Shown piece after piece: positions 22,722-35,206 of a stretch of 64,000 bases of DNA (position 1 is the stretch's first letter; each line of letters starts with the position of its first letter). Under the pieces are notes generated by a model. That model saw nothing but the letters and a program-made list of their open reading frames with translations. It was not told the origin of the DNA and did not search any database. Made by a program: the position numbers and the translations under genes. Source of the stretch: Collybiopsis luxurians FD-317 M1 (lineage: Eukaryota > Basidiomycota > Agaricomycetes > Agaricales > Omphalotaceae). The stretch lies in assembly GCA_000827265.1 (NCBI GenBank), contig KN834810.1, forward strand, positions 15,250-79,249. Direction: 5' to 3'.

Positions 22722-23326
22722 CGTACCGGGGATGGTGAGGTTGATATAGCCAATCTCCCTATATCTGTACTGCAACAGTAAGTTGCCGTTCCAATCAGTA
22801 TAACGTTCATTTTCCATAACTTCATATATGCCAGGAGCTGACCAAAACAACTCAGGCAGGCCGAAAGGAGTTTTAATTTGCTACCCAATTCAGATGACTC
22901 CACCACCATAAAGCGTATACAAAGTGACGGTGGTTCTGGAACCCCATCCTCGGCCGCGGGGACAGCTTCTTGTACCATTGGCCAATTTTTTTTTCTTGAG
23001 TTATCGGAACCAGATGCATCGGATTTGAACTAGGTGTCGCTGCGGCAGTCAGTATGGAGTCCGAGTACGGTACATCAATGCCGCATGATGCCGTGTGATA
23101 GTGGAGATACTAAAAAGGTAAGTAATTCACATTGATACTCCGACAACCGCACGGTTGAAGTACACCTTTTCGTTTGACCGTCACCTTGCACCCCAAAGTC
23201 CAGCCTTAACGTGGCGAAAACAACGTTGTCAGCTACACTCTGAATCCTAGATTCTCGTCTCAATGCCTTAAAACAGCGCTAGAACCGCACCCAAAGCTTT
23301 CAGCCCATTGATCACTTTCAGCTCTC
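22722..23326. other. Divergent intergenic between P450 E and the channel gene
   Basis: Separates the minus-strand P450 arm from the plus-strand channel gene. No clear TATA box was seen for the channel. A weak TATATC lies about 25 bases upstream of copy E. Confidence 0.5.
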
Positions 23327-26300
23327 ATGTTTGCTTTTTGGTCTCATACGTTTCCATCCAACTCGCAGAAGGATAGCGAAGATGTAGAGAAAGGGACGGA
23401 GGTCACTCGAGAGAACGTCGAAGGACACCGTCCTTCGCAATACGAGCATCCCTTCAGCGAAGACGAGCTAGATCTGGATGACGATGAGGAGAATGAAAAC
23501 GATCCCGGAATTGCCGATGCGGACCTCGTCGAAGCCCCCACCGCTGACACTACTGACAATAAGCGACCATTTCATCGCCGGAGCTCACTTTCTACTGGTA
23601 TTTCACTTTTCCTGGCCACATCCATCGACCTCCCATACCGTCCAAGATCCGGTCCGCCGCAATGGTGGGTAAAGCTCAAAGCATTTCTTTACCCCCCGGA
23701 ACCTCAAAACGACGACGACGAGCACACCCCGAACTACCGTTACACCCCAATTTTCTCCGCAATTCTCATACCATTCTCAATCTTACTAGAAATCCCTGGG
23801 CTGACCGGGAATTGGTACATTCGAACCGTCGATAATCAAACAGTAGAGAAGAGACCAAACCCGGCCATATTGGATGTCGGGCTCGGTTTCAGTATGGCCT
23901 GCGCATTAGTTGCAAACATAGCTCTCATTGTGAGATTTTTGGAGAGGAATGTGCGACTAATGACGATGATTTGTGTTGTATTCCTTACGCTTCACGGTCA
24001 GTTCACTGATTTGTGCCTTCCTTTTGGAGTATTGAAGAGCTGTTTTCCAGATCTAATTAACATTATTGCTGTTACAACTTTCGGTATTGAGCATCGATTT
24101 GACGACGGATTTACATACGGTCAATCATTTTGGATGACCTTATGCTCGACTATCGCCTCGACAATAACGAATGCTTCACTCGTTATCGATTCGGTGCGGA
24201 CACCTGATTTTGCGAACAGCGGTAGGTTTTGATGTTACTACTACTCTTCGAGAGGCTAACCAACCCTACATTCAGGCAGTGGCTTAACACGCAAGCAACG
24301 TTCGCTAGTCATTATAGTGATCATGCTACTCGTGTACATTGCGTTTGGCTCGTTAATCGAGTCCGTCTTGCTTGACCTCAATTTTATTGATGCCCTGTAC
24401 TTCACAGTATGCTCGATCGAGACGATAGGTGCGTCATTTTGGCTGCTATACTCGTTTTTACCCATGTACCCATGCTCACTCTCGATCCTCATTATCCCAG
24501 GATTCGGAGATGTCCTCCCGGTCACAACTGGGTCCAAGGTCTTTGTCTGCTTTTATTCTATCTTCGGTATTATCAACCTCGCTTTGGCGGTCAGCTTGAC
24601 TCGAGAAATTGTTGTCGAGGCCCTAGAAGCAGGATACCGCAAACGGGTTCGTGCTGCACGAGCTAAACGAAAGAACCTCCGCTGGCAAAAGCGTGTCGCA
24701 CGTCGATGGCGCGAGGCTGTAGAATGGCGTCTTCGAGAGAGAGGTCAGCCGACTTTCGTCATGGACACGGCCAAACAGTCTGGAATAGTGGGCTTCATTC
24801 GGTATTGGGTGCTTCAGATTGTCGATTGGACGTTCCCTCAATGGACATGGACGTCCAAGTGGAAAGGACCTGGAGCAGTGGCGCATCCCAAGGGTATGCA
24901 TCTGAATCTGGAGGCGCTTGAAGGGCCAGCGTTGGAAGGTGCCGCCATGGAAGCTGGAGTACCCTTGAACGAGCTCCTTCCTCCAGGTTTCGCTAAGAGA
25001 TGGAGGGAACATCATCCGCCCCCGCAGACCTCCCAGATTCCTACTCCGATACCCGGCTCGACCCCAGTACCGCCTCCGGTATCGAGAAACAACTCGAGTA
25101 ACACAATGTCCCAGTTCAACGCGTGGCTCAGTCGTTTACAAAAAGCGCAGCGGGATTATGACTCGACTGATGTTCCGCTCACGCACGCCAGGTTGGGGAG
25201 GATGGTGGCTATGTTGGGCGGATTTGCTTTCGCGGTAGACAGGTCTGGGCCTCTGAGAGGGACCGTTAAAGGATCGTCGTCGCCGACGTCGGCCAAGAGA
25301 CCAGGCTTTCCTGCCGTTGCTGGTGCACCTCAACTAGGTTCTCTCGATTCTTCCCGTTCGGATAACAGGCCTTTCTCCAAAAAAGTCCCGAAATCACTTT
25401 CTCAGCAATACGACGCGTACCGAGTTGCGATGGAGAAAGAGGAAGCAAAGGCTTTCTATGCGAGGCTGGTGGTAGTCTGGACGTTTTTTATCGTCTTCTG
25501 GATGGTACATTCTTTGCCTATAACTTTCTCAAGAATTTTTCAGTTTACCTTCTTCCTTAGCTCGGCTCCGGCGTGTTCATGGCAACTGAGGGATGGAGCT
25601 TTGGTATTGCACTGTATTTTTGTAAATTCACTTCTCTTCCAGCTTTCCTGAGTGTTTATATAATGACTCACAGGTGTGATCACATTCACGAGTATCGGTT
25701 ATGGTGACTATTCGCCCAAAACACCAGCTGGACGGTCCATCTTCGTTGTTTGGGCTCTTCTTGGCGTCGCAACGATGACGATTCTCATTTCTGGTAAGCC
25801 CCCCCGTTTTTGACGACATAGTTCTATCTGTCAATTTCGATTTGGGTAGTTCTTGCGGAAGCATACACTACTCGATACAAGAGCGCTGTCCAGTCGACAA
25901 AGATATTTGATCGGGCAGTGACAAGGTACAAGGCGCGTGAAAAAGCCAAAGCGTTGACGAAATCGGAGAAGCTTCCGTCGTCTATACCGGGTATACCACC
26001 ACCACCTTTTACTCTCTTACTGTCTGAAGATATCACCCGTATGTCCCCACGACATTCCAACCACGTCCCACTACCTTCGCATTCCTTCTCTGATACCCAC
26101 CTGCACGTCAAGAGCGGTCTCGGGTCGACTGTGTCTCATACCCTACGAGTAACCGAAAAGAAGCTGGAAGAGCTCCCAAGGCGAATCCTTGCCCACACCA
26201 GGGCCTTCCACGAGCACTTACAGTTCTTTGTTGGACCGGGAAGTATCAATTCCAACGGCGGATCTTCGCGAGAGGAACAGATACCCCAAAGCTTGAAAAC

Positions 26301-26717
26301 GCTCTTGGACGATATAGCTGGTGCATCCAAATTTGGAGAGAGAATTCAGATGGAGATTTTGCAGGATAAGGAGGCCAGGCAGACACTGTTCACGTTGAGT
26401 ATTGAGAGTAAGTTGTCCGCTTTTTCACTCCGTTCATGGCTTTTATGTTGACTTTCTTTTCCTTCTCATGATCGTTGTCTGTAGAGGCCCTTCGCAAGAT
26501 GATTGAAGCCGCGGAGGAAGCGATTGAGTCGCTCGAAGAGCGGGATCGCCTGCTAGGTATTAATGGCGGACCGGAAAATGGACATGGATATGGACACGGA
26601 CACGAACGTTACAGTGGAAATGGACAAATATCGAACGATCATTATCCGCGACGACATGATGACACTGATAAAACCCCGGTACTTGGGAGGACAGAGCGAC
26701 GGTTTTCTACAGAATGA
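23327..26717 (+). CDS. TOK1: TOK-type two-pore outward-rectifier potassium channel
   Basis: A plasma-membrane K+ channel with the fungal 8-TM/2-pore layout. Eight exons (23327-23996, 24051-24221, 24276-24428, 24501-25504, 25561-25621, 25674-25793, 25850-26407, 26485-26717) give an open frame of 989 residues. After an acidic N-terminus come four helices, then TM5 (SLVIIVIMLLVYIAFGSL), pore 1 with filter TIGFGD (about residue 331), TM6, a very long basic cytosolic linker (about 300 residues), TM7, pore 2 with filter SIGYGD (about residue 695), TM8, and a C-terminal tail with a coiled-coil-like region and a His/Gly-rich end. Introns split both filter regions. The gene sits at the centre of the two divergent P450 arms, and its tail has been copied at 29665. 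The symbol is by family resemblance. Confidence 0.92.
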
Positions 26718-27270
26718 CCTAATGGCAGGGATAATTTAATAAGTTTACTGATCTATGTCGCCTCAGCTTTGTTATGTATACCTGCTGCTGTAATATTTTG
26801 TTAGGGTTGCTAGTTTATTAGTTAGATACTTCAAATTAATATGTATTATAACGTTGTAGGATTTCCGAGGAATAGCTCTTACCCAATTTTTACTTACTCG
26901 AAGATGAAGATAAGCTTGCTGCAAATCTAAGGGGATTCGAACGTCACCTCCGAATTGAAGCTGCACGTCTGTTGCATCTAGTAGATAAGGATTTCTTGAA
27001 TTTTGCCGGCATAATGTAAGAAATTGAACTAGGCTCCCTGATAGCTATTCGGTTTCAGTGTCCGCTCGTGTTACCTGTGTCACCTGGCTTGAAAGTTGAT
27101 GTTGCATTGTGTCAGCTCTCAGCCACGGCCATTCGTGGAACTGTTCTGACTGAATACCGGCTTGGTCCACGAGGACATTCGGAGGATTTGTGGGGGCGAG
27201 CTCAATGGTCCGTGGTGTACTATATATACCACTCTATAGGCCTAGAGGCTGCAACATTTGAGCATCCCGA
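26718..27270. other. Intergenic between channel gene and P450 F
   Basis: The first about 130 bases are duplicated downstream of the channel-tail relic at 30060-30210. TATATATA near 27221 is the likely promoter of copy F. No gene is seen. Confidence 0.6.
27221..27228 (+). promoter_or_regulatory. TATA box of P450 F
   Basis: TATATATA lies 43 bases before the ATG at 27271, the same distance as in copy G. Confidence 0.5.
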
Positions 27271-29229
27271 ATGATTTACCTTGTCCTAGCCTCTCTATTG
27301 TTCTCGTATTTGGCGGCGTTAGCTCTCTACCGAATCTTCTTCCATCCCCTTCACAAATTTCGCGGTCCAGTCCTTGCAGCCCTAACTGACTGGTACGAAA
27401 TATATTATAATATTGTCCATGATGGAGGTCTCGTGGTTGAGATTGAAAGACTGCATGATCTGTATGGTGAGCCGGTGCTTCTTCGAGCAAGGTTTAAGTT
27501 CGAATTTTCTCTTCAAGGTCCCGTAGTTCGAACTGGTCCAAATACGGTCAGTTACAGCTGTTATTCTGTTAAATAGACCCTCACCGAGAGCTATAGCTGC
27601 ATTTTAATGATAGACGTGCTTATCATGATATATACACTTATGGAACAACATTGACCAAAGAGCCGCGGTTCTACCATGGATTTTTGGCCCAAGCAACCGA
27701 ATCGTCTACTGTCTTCACTGATCCGCAACAGGCAAGAAACAGAAGAAGTCTTCTAGCGCCGTCGTTTTCTCGCCAGGCGGTAATGAAGCTCGAATATCTG
27801 ATCCAAAAGAAGGTATATTTTGCCAATCAAGGACACAGATTTCGTTCCTGTTTGACCTTGCGTAATGATTCAAACAGGTTGATCAATTAATAGCTATACT
27901 CGAGGAATACTACAACTCTCCTGATTCCAATGCCAAGATATCACTGGCATACCGCTCCCTCACCACCGACGTTATCACGGAATACTGCTTTGCCAGCTCT
28001 ATCAACACTCTAGCAGATCCAAATTTCTCTCACCCATTTGTGTTGGAGACACAAAAATTTTTAAAAAGAGTTTGGACCCAAGTCTACTTTCCTTTCATCA
28101 TCCGCCTAGTAGCCAGACTACCGAAGACTTTTGTCCTCTGGCTCTTTCCCAATTTTACAACCATCTTGGAGGTGCAAGAGAAATTTGAGATACAAATTGA
28201 TAGCCTCCTCAATAACCCAGAAGACCTGTCCACCAGCGATCATGAGACAGTTTATCATCATCTCTTGGCACCAAAAGATCCAGAGTTGCGGCCCTCGAGA
28301 ATATCACTGGTCCATGAAGCTTTCACCCTCCTCACCGCTGGCAGCGATACGGTCGGGCATACATGCACCGTAGGAACATATTTTGCTCTTCAGGACCATT
28401 TGATTCGCGGTAGGCTTGCTGAAGAGCTCCGAGATGCTTGGCTCGATAAGGGTAGGCCATTGAGTTTTACCACTCTGGAGAAATTACCGTATCTGGTAAG
28501 TAACAGACCGCTTTGGCATTACTAATACAGATGAGGGCTGGCACTTTACAGACAGCATTCATCAAAGAATCACTTCGCATGGCTATTGGTGCTATCCATC
28601 CTATGCCTCGCATTGTAAGCAGTGAAACTCCCGAAATAGCTGGCCTTAAGATACCTCCTGGTGTGAGTAGGGTTATGAATGCTTCGACAAGCATATTGAC
28701 ACTTGCTTGTTTTGTAGACTATCGTGGGGATGAGCCCATATTTCATGCACATGAACCCCGGTGTCTTTAGTGACCCATTTACCTTCAATCCAGATCGATG
28801 GTTGGTTGAAGACACCAGCGAAATGATGCTTGACTTTGTTCCATTCAGTAAGGGCCCGCGTCAATGGTAAGCAGCAGTTATTAAAGATTCTGGTATTGAA
28901 GACATTGATTGAGAACCTCCCAGTGTAGGACTTAAGTGCGGCATTACATGTTCTAATACGAACCCTTATGAAAATTGAGCCTTTTCTTTGTAGTCTAGCA
29001 TGGAGTGAATCATATCTCATCCTCGGAAATGTCTTCCGAAAACTTGATTTGTCCCTCGTTGGTGATAATGAGTATGTCCCATACTGAACCTGAACATTCG
29101 GGACTTGCTAACGGATGATTGCTTTACTATAGGGAAGTCGATTTGAAACTGGGAAAAGTGCCAGACTATGTGGTCCCAATTTGGGAGAAATCCAATTACA
29201 AGGCGTTTGTAAAACGAGTGCATGATTGA
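27271..29229 (+). CDS. Cytochrome P450 monooxygenase, array copy F
   Basis: An intact reference copy for the exon plan: 27271-27466, 27518-27546, 27597-27812, 27878-28495, 28552-28662, 28718-28866, 28924-28935, 28994-29071, 29133-29229, giving 501 residues. N-terminal anchor of about 20 hydrophobic residues; I-helix AGSDT at 301-305; K-helix E359-x-x-R362; meander NPDRW; haem ligand Cys440 in FSKGPRQCVG. The cysteine codon is split: TG at the end of exon 6 and T from the 12-nt exon 7. Oddity: the hinge that reads KFPGP or RYPGP in the sister copies is KFRGP here, so the first proline of PGP is lost. By eye it is closest to G, of which it is the tandem duplicate. Confidence 0.92.
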
Positions 29230-29664
29230 GGAATTCTGAATGTATGTATATGCTATTTGACACGGTCATAACAAACAAATCTCGCCTCAACGTGGCTGGT
29301 CTGGAAGCTCGAAATGATGTCAGCGTCATACTAGACTCTCGATAGAGCCAATTCGGGTTTGTTGAGAACATTTATTGTGTCTTCATATATCGGCAGTGCT
29401 CTTGGCAAGAATTTTCCTGGGCAGCTCCGCATTCAAATTAAACTGAAGTAAGTAGCTCTAAAGGCAGAGGCTTAGTATCATTGTACAACGAGGTTATCAG
29501 TTGCAAGAGTGAAGTTCTCGTGCTCTCACCCTTCAATGAATATTCTCATGATATTATCGCTGGTCTTAGTCTTTTGAATAGTTTCCGACGAACCGTGTCA
29601 TCTGGTCAGTACAAGTTCTCATTTATTTCGATTTATTCGGACTGAAAAATGCCGTTACAATATG
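29230..29664. other. Duplicated intergenic sequence
   Basis: The stretch around 29460-29655 is clearly related to 32900-33110 downstream of copy G (shared blocks GCTGGTCTTAGTCTTTT and CGTTACAA). It is flank carried along with the P450 duplications and contains no gene. Confidence 0.65.
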
Positions 29665-30061
29665 AGCTTGGAAACACTCTTGGATGAGACAGCTGGTGCA
29701 TCCAAGTTTGGAGAAAAAGTTCACATGGAGATTTTGCAGGATAAGGAGGCGATACACCTCGTCGGTTTTGTTTATGTTGAGTATTAATAGTAACTTGTAA
29801 GTGCTAGTAAGCGTCCACTTTTTCGCTCCATCGATGTTCCCCTTGTCATGATCGTTGTTTGTAGAGGACCTTCGAGAGATGATTGAAGCTGCGGAGGAAG
29901 CATTCGAGTCACTTGAAAAGCGGGATCGCTTGAAAACGATGACACAGGAACATTACAGAGGACAGACAAATATCAAGCGATTATATACTGCGACGACATG
30001 AAGATACTGATGAAGCCCTGGTACTGGGGAAGACGGAGCTACAGTTTTCTACGGGATGACT
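29665..30061 (+). pseudogene. Duplicated 3' end of the TOK channel gene
   Basis: Starting at GCTTGGAAACACTC, this matches the channel gene from about 26290. It includes the end of exon 7 (TLLDETAGASKFGE, EILQDKEA), the last intron and its acceptor, and exon 8 (MIEAAEEAFESLEKRDRL). After DKEA the frame is shifted and hits stops, and the His/Gly-rich end is partly deleted. It lacks every membrane and pore segment. It marks the left border of the tandem duplication that made P450 G from F. Confidence 0.85.
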
Positions 30062-30670
30062 TGCTGAGGAATCATCAATGAACCTGGAGGGATAATTTGA
30101 TGAATTCACTGATCTACGTAGGTTGTGGATATACTCTACTGCTTCGTTGTGCATCTTATGTTTATTTTTGTCATACTTATGGCTAGCTTATTGATCGGAT
30201 AGTATTAGATTCTTGAGGAACTCGAAGTTATGCCAGAGAGGGCTCGGCAAGGCCAGGAATGTTCCGCCATCCTCGGCTCACTCGCGACTGAGCTTCGGCA
30301 GAAATTATCGGATCAAAGTCATTCGGCTGCGAGCGTGAAAGGACTCGGACGTCACCTCAATGTTAAGGTTGGATATTTCTGCACTCCAAAATCTGAACCA
30401 GATCGAGATTATTTGGATAGCGAAGGCAAAATTAGATGTTGTAAACAACTTTCAGGGTTCAGACTCGTCGAAGACCATTCAGTTTACACCGTGTCACCTG
30501 GCTAGAGTGCCTAGTCTCAGGTTCTCAATTATGTCAATTCGTAGACTGTTCCCATCCGACTCGATAACGTCCTTTGTTCACGAGGAAAAGAATATGAGGC
30601 ATTTGACATTCGGAATTGTAAATAGCGTATATATATTCCAGCAAAGATGCCACGATGCTCGAGCATCCCA
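30062..30670. other. Intergenic before P450 G
   Basis: The first part is a diverged copy of the sequence behind the channel gene. A TATATATAT run near 30628 precedes copy G. No separate gene is seen. Confidence 0.55.
30628..30636 (+). promoter_or_regulatory. TATA box of P450 G
   Basis: TATATATAT ends about 34 bases before ATG 30671. An in-frame ATG at 30647 would lie only about 10 bases from it, which argues for the 30671 start. Confidence 0.5.
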
Positions 30671-32635
30671 ATGTTGCATCTTGTACTAGCCTCCCTGTCA
30701 TTTTCGTATTTGGCAGCATTAGCTCTCTACCGACTTTTCTTCCATCCGCTTCACAGGTATCCTGGTCCAGTCATTGCAGCATTGACCAACTGGTATGAAG
30801 TATATTACAATATTGTCCAGGGTGGAGGTCTCGTGGTTGAAATCGAAAGGCTGCATGAAATATACGGTGTCTCCAATGTTTCATTAAGCAAGGTTTAGTC
30901 TGTACTTATTTTTTTAATTTTAGGTCCCGTAATTCGAACTGGTCCAAATACAGTCAGCTAAACCCGTTCTTCTGATGAATAGACATCCAGTTCCTCACTC
31001 AGAGTTATAGCTGCATTTCAGTGATAGGCGTGCTTATCATGATATATACACTCATGGAACAACATTGGTCAAAGATCCACGTTTCTACCACGGATTTTTG
31101 GCCCAAGCACGTGAATCATCTGCTGCTCTCTCTGATCCACAACAAGCAAGAAACAGAAGAAGCCTTCTAGCGCCGTCATTTTCTCGTCAGGCAGTGATGA
31201 AGCTTGAGTATTCAATCCAAAATAAGGTATACTTTGCTAACTAAGCACACGGGTTTCCTTCGTGTTTGACACCGCCAATGATTTGAACAGGTGGATCAAT
31301 TAATAGCTATACTCGAGGAATACCACAATTCTCCAGATTCCAGTGTCAAGATATCATCTGCATACCGCTCCCTGACGAACGATGTTATCACTGAATACTG
31401 TTTTGCCAGCTCCACGAACACTCTCAATGATCCGAATTTCTCTCATCCATTAGTGGTAGAAACACGGAATTATTTGAAAAGAATTTGGATTCAAGTCTAC
31501 TTTCCGTTCATCTTTGACCTAGTAACGAGGATACCGAAGGCTTTCGTCCTCTGGTTCCTTCCCAATTTCGCAACTATCATAGCTGTGCAAGAAAACTTTG
31601 AAATACAAATCGATAACCTCACCAGTAACCCGGAAAACCCATCCACCAGCAATCGAGAGACAGTTTACCATCACCTTCTGGCACCAAAAGATCCGGAATT
31701 GCGACCATCAAGGACGTCGTTGGTTCATGAAGCCTTCACCCTTGTCGCCGCCGGAAGCGACACAGTCGGACATACATGCACTCTAGGTACATATTTCGCC
31801 CTCCAGGACCATTCAATTCGCCGTAGGCTCGCTGAAGAGCTCAGATATGCTTGGCCTGATAAGGGCAGGCCGTTGAGTTTTACCACCCTGGAGAAATTAC
31901 CATATCTGGTAAGTGAGGCTTCACCTAGGTTATGAATACAAGTGACGGTGAGCACTTTACAGACAGCATTCATTAAAGAATCACTGCGCATGGCTATGGG
32001 TGCTATCCACCCTATGCCTCGCATTGTAGGTGATGAAACACCTGAAATAGCTGGCTTGAAGATACCTTCCGGTGTGAGTAGGATTTGGATGCTTTGATAA
32101 GCAAGAGTTGACACTTCCTCGTTCTCCAGACTGTCGTGGGTGTGAGCCATTACTTCATGCACATGAATCCCAAAGTCTTCAGTGACCCATTTATCTTTAA
32201 TCCGAATCGATGGCTGGTCGAAAACACCAGCGAAATGATGCTTGATCTGGTTTCGTTCACTAAAGGGCCTCGTCAATGGTACGCTATTGAGGATTTGACA
32301 ACGAGGACGTCTATTAAGATGCATTTAGTCTAGGTATCAAGTGCGGCAATACATATTCTGCTTTGAACTCCATGAAAGCTCACTCATTTCCTCCTCAGTC
32401 TAGCATGGAGTGAGTTATACCTTATCTTCGGAAATGTCTTTCGAAAACTTGATCTATCTCTGACTGCTGGGAATGAGTACGTTTTCTAACACTAAACCTG
32501 AAATTGGACTTACTGACGGATTCATACCTTCACCACAGGGAGGTCAACTTGAAACTGGGAAAAGTGCTGGACTATGTGGCCCCAGCCTGGGAAAAATCCG
32601 AGTACGAAGTATTTGTGAACCGAGTGCATGAATAA
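30671..32635 (+). CDS. Cytochrome P450 monooxygenase, array copy G
   Basis: Intact. Start at MLHLVLASLSFSYL. Hinge HPLHRYPGP; LHFSDRRAYHDIY; exon 4 with AAGSDTVGH; K-helix KESLR; meander NPNRW, with Asn in place of the usual Asp; haem loop FTKGPRQ-C-LGIN with the microexon at 32329-32340; tail VNRVHE. All donors and acceptors match those of F. It arose with F through a 3.4-kb tandem duplication that includes the channel tail. Confidence 0.9.
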
Positions 32636-33227
32636 GGAACTCCGAACATATATACGAGCTATATGACCCAGTCATAACAAGTAATTCATGCGTCATCAAG
32701 TGGCAGTATTGTAACTGTACCAGTCAAGTTGTGCACAATATCTGTCGCAGGGGCTCTAGCTGTCAAAATGATGCCATTTTGACAGACTATCCCCATATGG
32801 GCAATTCGGATTTGTTCCGAACATTTCTTTCTGTTGGTAGTACCTTCGCCAGAATCCACCTGACCAACTCCAAATTCAAGCTGTGACGAGTATTTCTGAC
32901 ATAAATTTGACCGCAGAGGCCTGGTATCAATGTAAAACAAGGTTATAAGTTGCAAGAGAGAAGTTCCCGTGTTCTCGCCGTTTGATGATTATTCTCATGA
33001 TAGTATGGCTGGTCTTAGTCTTTTAAATAGCTACCGACATACCGTGTGATCTGGTTAGTTCAATTTCTCATCAATTTCTATTCATTCGGCGAGATAACGC
33101 CGTTACAACATGCCCACCGAAAAGAGAGAATAAGTGAGGCACTTGGAATCTCAATTTGTGTCAGCAGGTAGCATGAATGGTCACTTAAGTACAAGCATCG
33201 AGGTCGCAGTGACTTGAACAACCCCAG
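32636..33227. other. Intergenic between P450 G and H
   Basis: Contains sequence shared with 29240-29655 (the flank of F). No channel-tail relic lies here, so this spacer derives from the shorter part of the repeat unit. No gene is seen. Confidence 0.55.
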
Positions 33228-35206
33228 ATGTTGTACATTTTACTGACGTCTCTCTTATTCTCGTATTTGGCAGTGCTAGGTCTCTACCGAATTTTCTTCC
33301 ATCCTCTTCACAGATATCCCGGTCCAGTCGTTGCAGCATTGACCGACTGGTACGAAGTATATCATAATATCGTTCGGGGTGGAGGCCTCGTGGCTGAGAT
33401 TGAAAGGCTCCATCAACTGTATGGTAAGTCAACTCTTCTTCAAGTAAAGTTTGAGTCGTATTTTTATTTTCAGGTTCCGTCGTTCGAACTGGTCCAAATA
33501 CGGTCGGTTACATCTGTTCTTCTGTTACTTAGACGTACAATTCTCCTACGCAGAATGACAGTTGCATTTTAATGATAGGCATGCTTATCATGACTTATAC
33601 ACTCACGGAACAACATTGGTGAAAGAACCACGGTTCTATGTCGGATTCATGGCCCATGCACGCGAATCATCTGTGGTCTTCTCGAATCCCCAAGAGGCAA
33701 AAAACAGAAGAAGCCTATTAGCGCCGTCGTTTTCTCGCCAGGCGGTGATGAAACTCGAGTACACGATCCAGCAGAAGGTAAGTACCTTCTACCAACGTAT
33801 TACACGGTTTTTCTCAAATGTTCGACATTGCCAATAGGTTGATCAATTAGTGACCTTGCTTCAGAAATACTACAGCTCTCCGGATTCCACCGCAGAGATA
33901 TCTATTGCATACCGCTCCCTTACCACCGATGTTGTCACAGAATACTGCTTCGCCAATTCCATCGACACTCTGGCTCATCCAAATTTCTCCCATCCGGTAG
34001 CGAAGCAAACACGGGACGTTGTAAAGAGAATGTGGATCCAAGTTCATTTTCCATTTGTCATCGATATTGTCAAATGCGTTCCGGAAAAATTTGTCCTGTG
34101 GCTCTTTCCTCATTTTGCAAGTTTTGTGGATGTAAAAGCAAGATTTGAGCGACAAGTCGACAGCCTCATCAGCAATCCGGACGCCCTGTCTACCACCGAC
34201 CACGAGACAATCTTTCATCACCTGTTGGCCCCAAAAGACCTACAGTTGCGACCATCGAGGACATCTCTAGTCCATGAAGCTTTTACACTTATTGGTGCCG
34301 GCAGCGATACAGTTGGGCATGCATGCACTGTAGGAACGTATTTTGCCCTCCAGGATCATTCAATTAGCATGAGGCTTTCGGAAGAGCTTAGAGAAGCTTG
34401 GCCCGATGAAGACAGACCGATGAGTTTTTCTGGCCTGGAGAAATTACCCTATCTGGTTGGCAATCATTTACTCTGATATTGCTGTTTGTGGCTTGTGATG
34501 ACGGTCAATACAGACAGCGTTCATAAAAGAGGCACTTCGCATGTCCATTGGCGTCATCCATCCTTTACCTCGCATTGTCAGTGATGAAACTCCTGAAATA
34601 GGCGGCTTGAAATTACCGGCTGGTGTGCGTGGTAGGACCATCAACAAGTTGACAAATTTGTTAACACTTCTCTTTGTTTAGACTGTTGTTGGGATGAGTC
34701 AATACTTCATGCACATGAACCCCGAGGTTTTTAGCGACCCGTATACCTTCAATCCGGATCGATGGCTGGTTGAAGATACTAGCGAGATGATGCTTAACTT
34801 TGTTCCATTTAGCAAAGGACCTCGTCAATGGTGAGCCACTGCAGTTTCTGACAGTGAAGATGTTAATTCAACAGCATTCAGTATTGGATTAAAGTACGAT
34901 ACATTTTGATCAATTTCCAAAGTACCATGAATTCTCAGACTGCTCTTTGCAGCCTAGCATGGTGTGAATTATATCTCATCCTCGGAAATGTCTTTAGGAA
35001 GCTCAATCTATGTCTCGTTGGTGATAATGAGTACGTTTTTAACCTCAAACCTGAATATAAACAACTTATTAACCCATATATAACTTTACTACAGAGATAT
35101 TGATTTAAAGCTGGGAAAGGTGCCGAACTACTTTGTTCCGGTCTGGGAGAAATCCGGATACAAAGCATTTTGTAAATCTGCCGCAGGATTAAAGAGTTCA
35201 GAATGA
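33228..35206 (+). CDS. Cytochrome P450 monooxygenase, array copy H
   Basis: Open throughout. Start MLYILLTSLLFSYL; hinge RYPGP; LHFNDRHAYHDLY; GAGSDTVGH; KEALR; NPDRW; FSKGPRQ-C-IGLN with the microexon at 34882-34893. The tail runs past the usual VHD end to KSAAGLKSSE. The donor after exon 4 reads GTTGGC where every other copy has GTAAGT or GTGAGT; if it is not recognised, the frame stops at once (NHLL). By eye it is the sister of copy C on the opposite arm, so the two arms share lineages. Confidence 0.88.
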
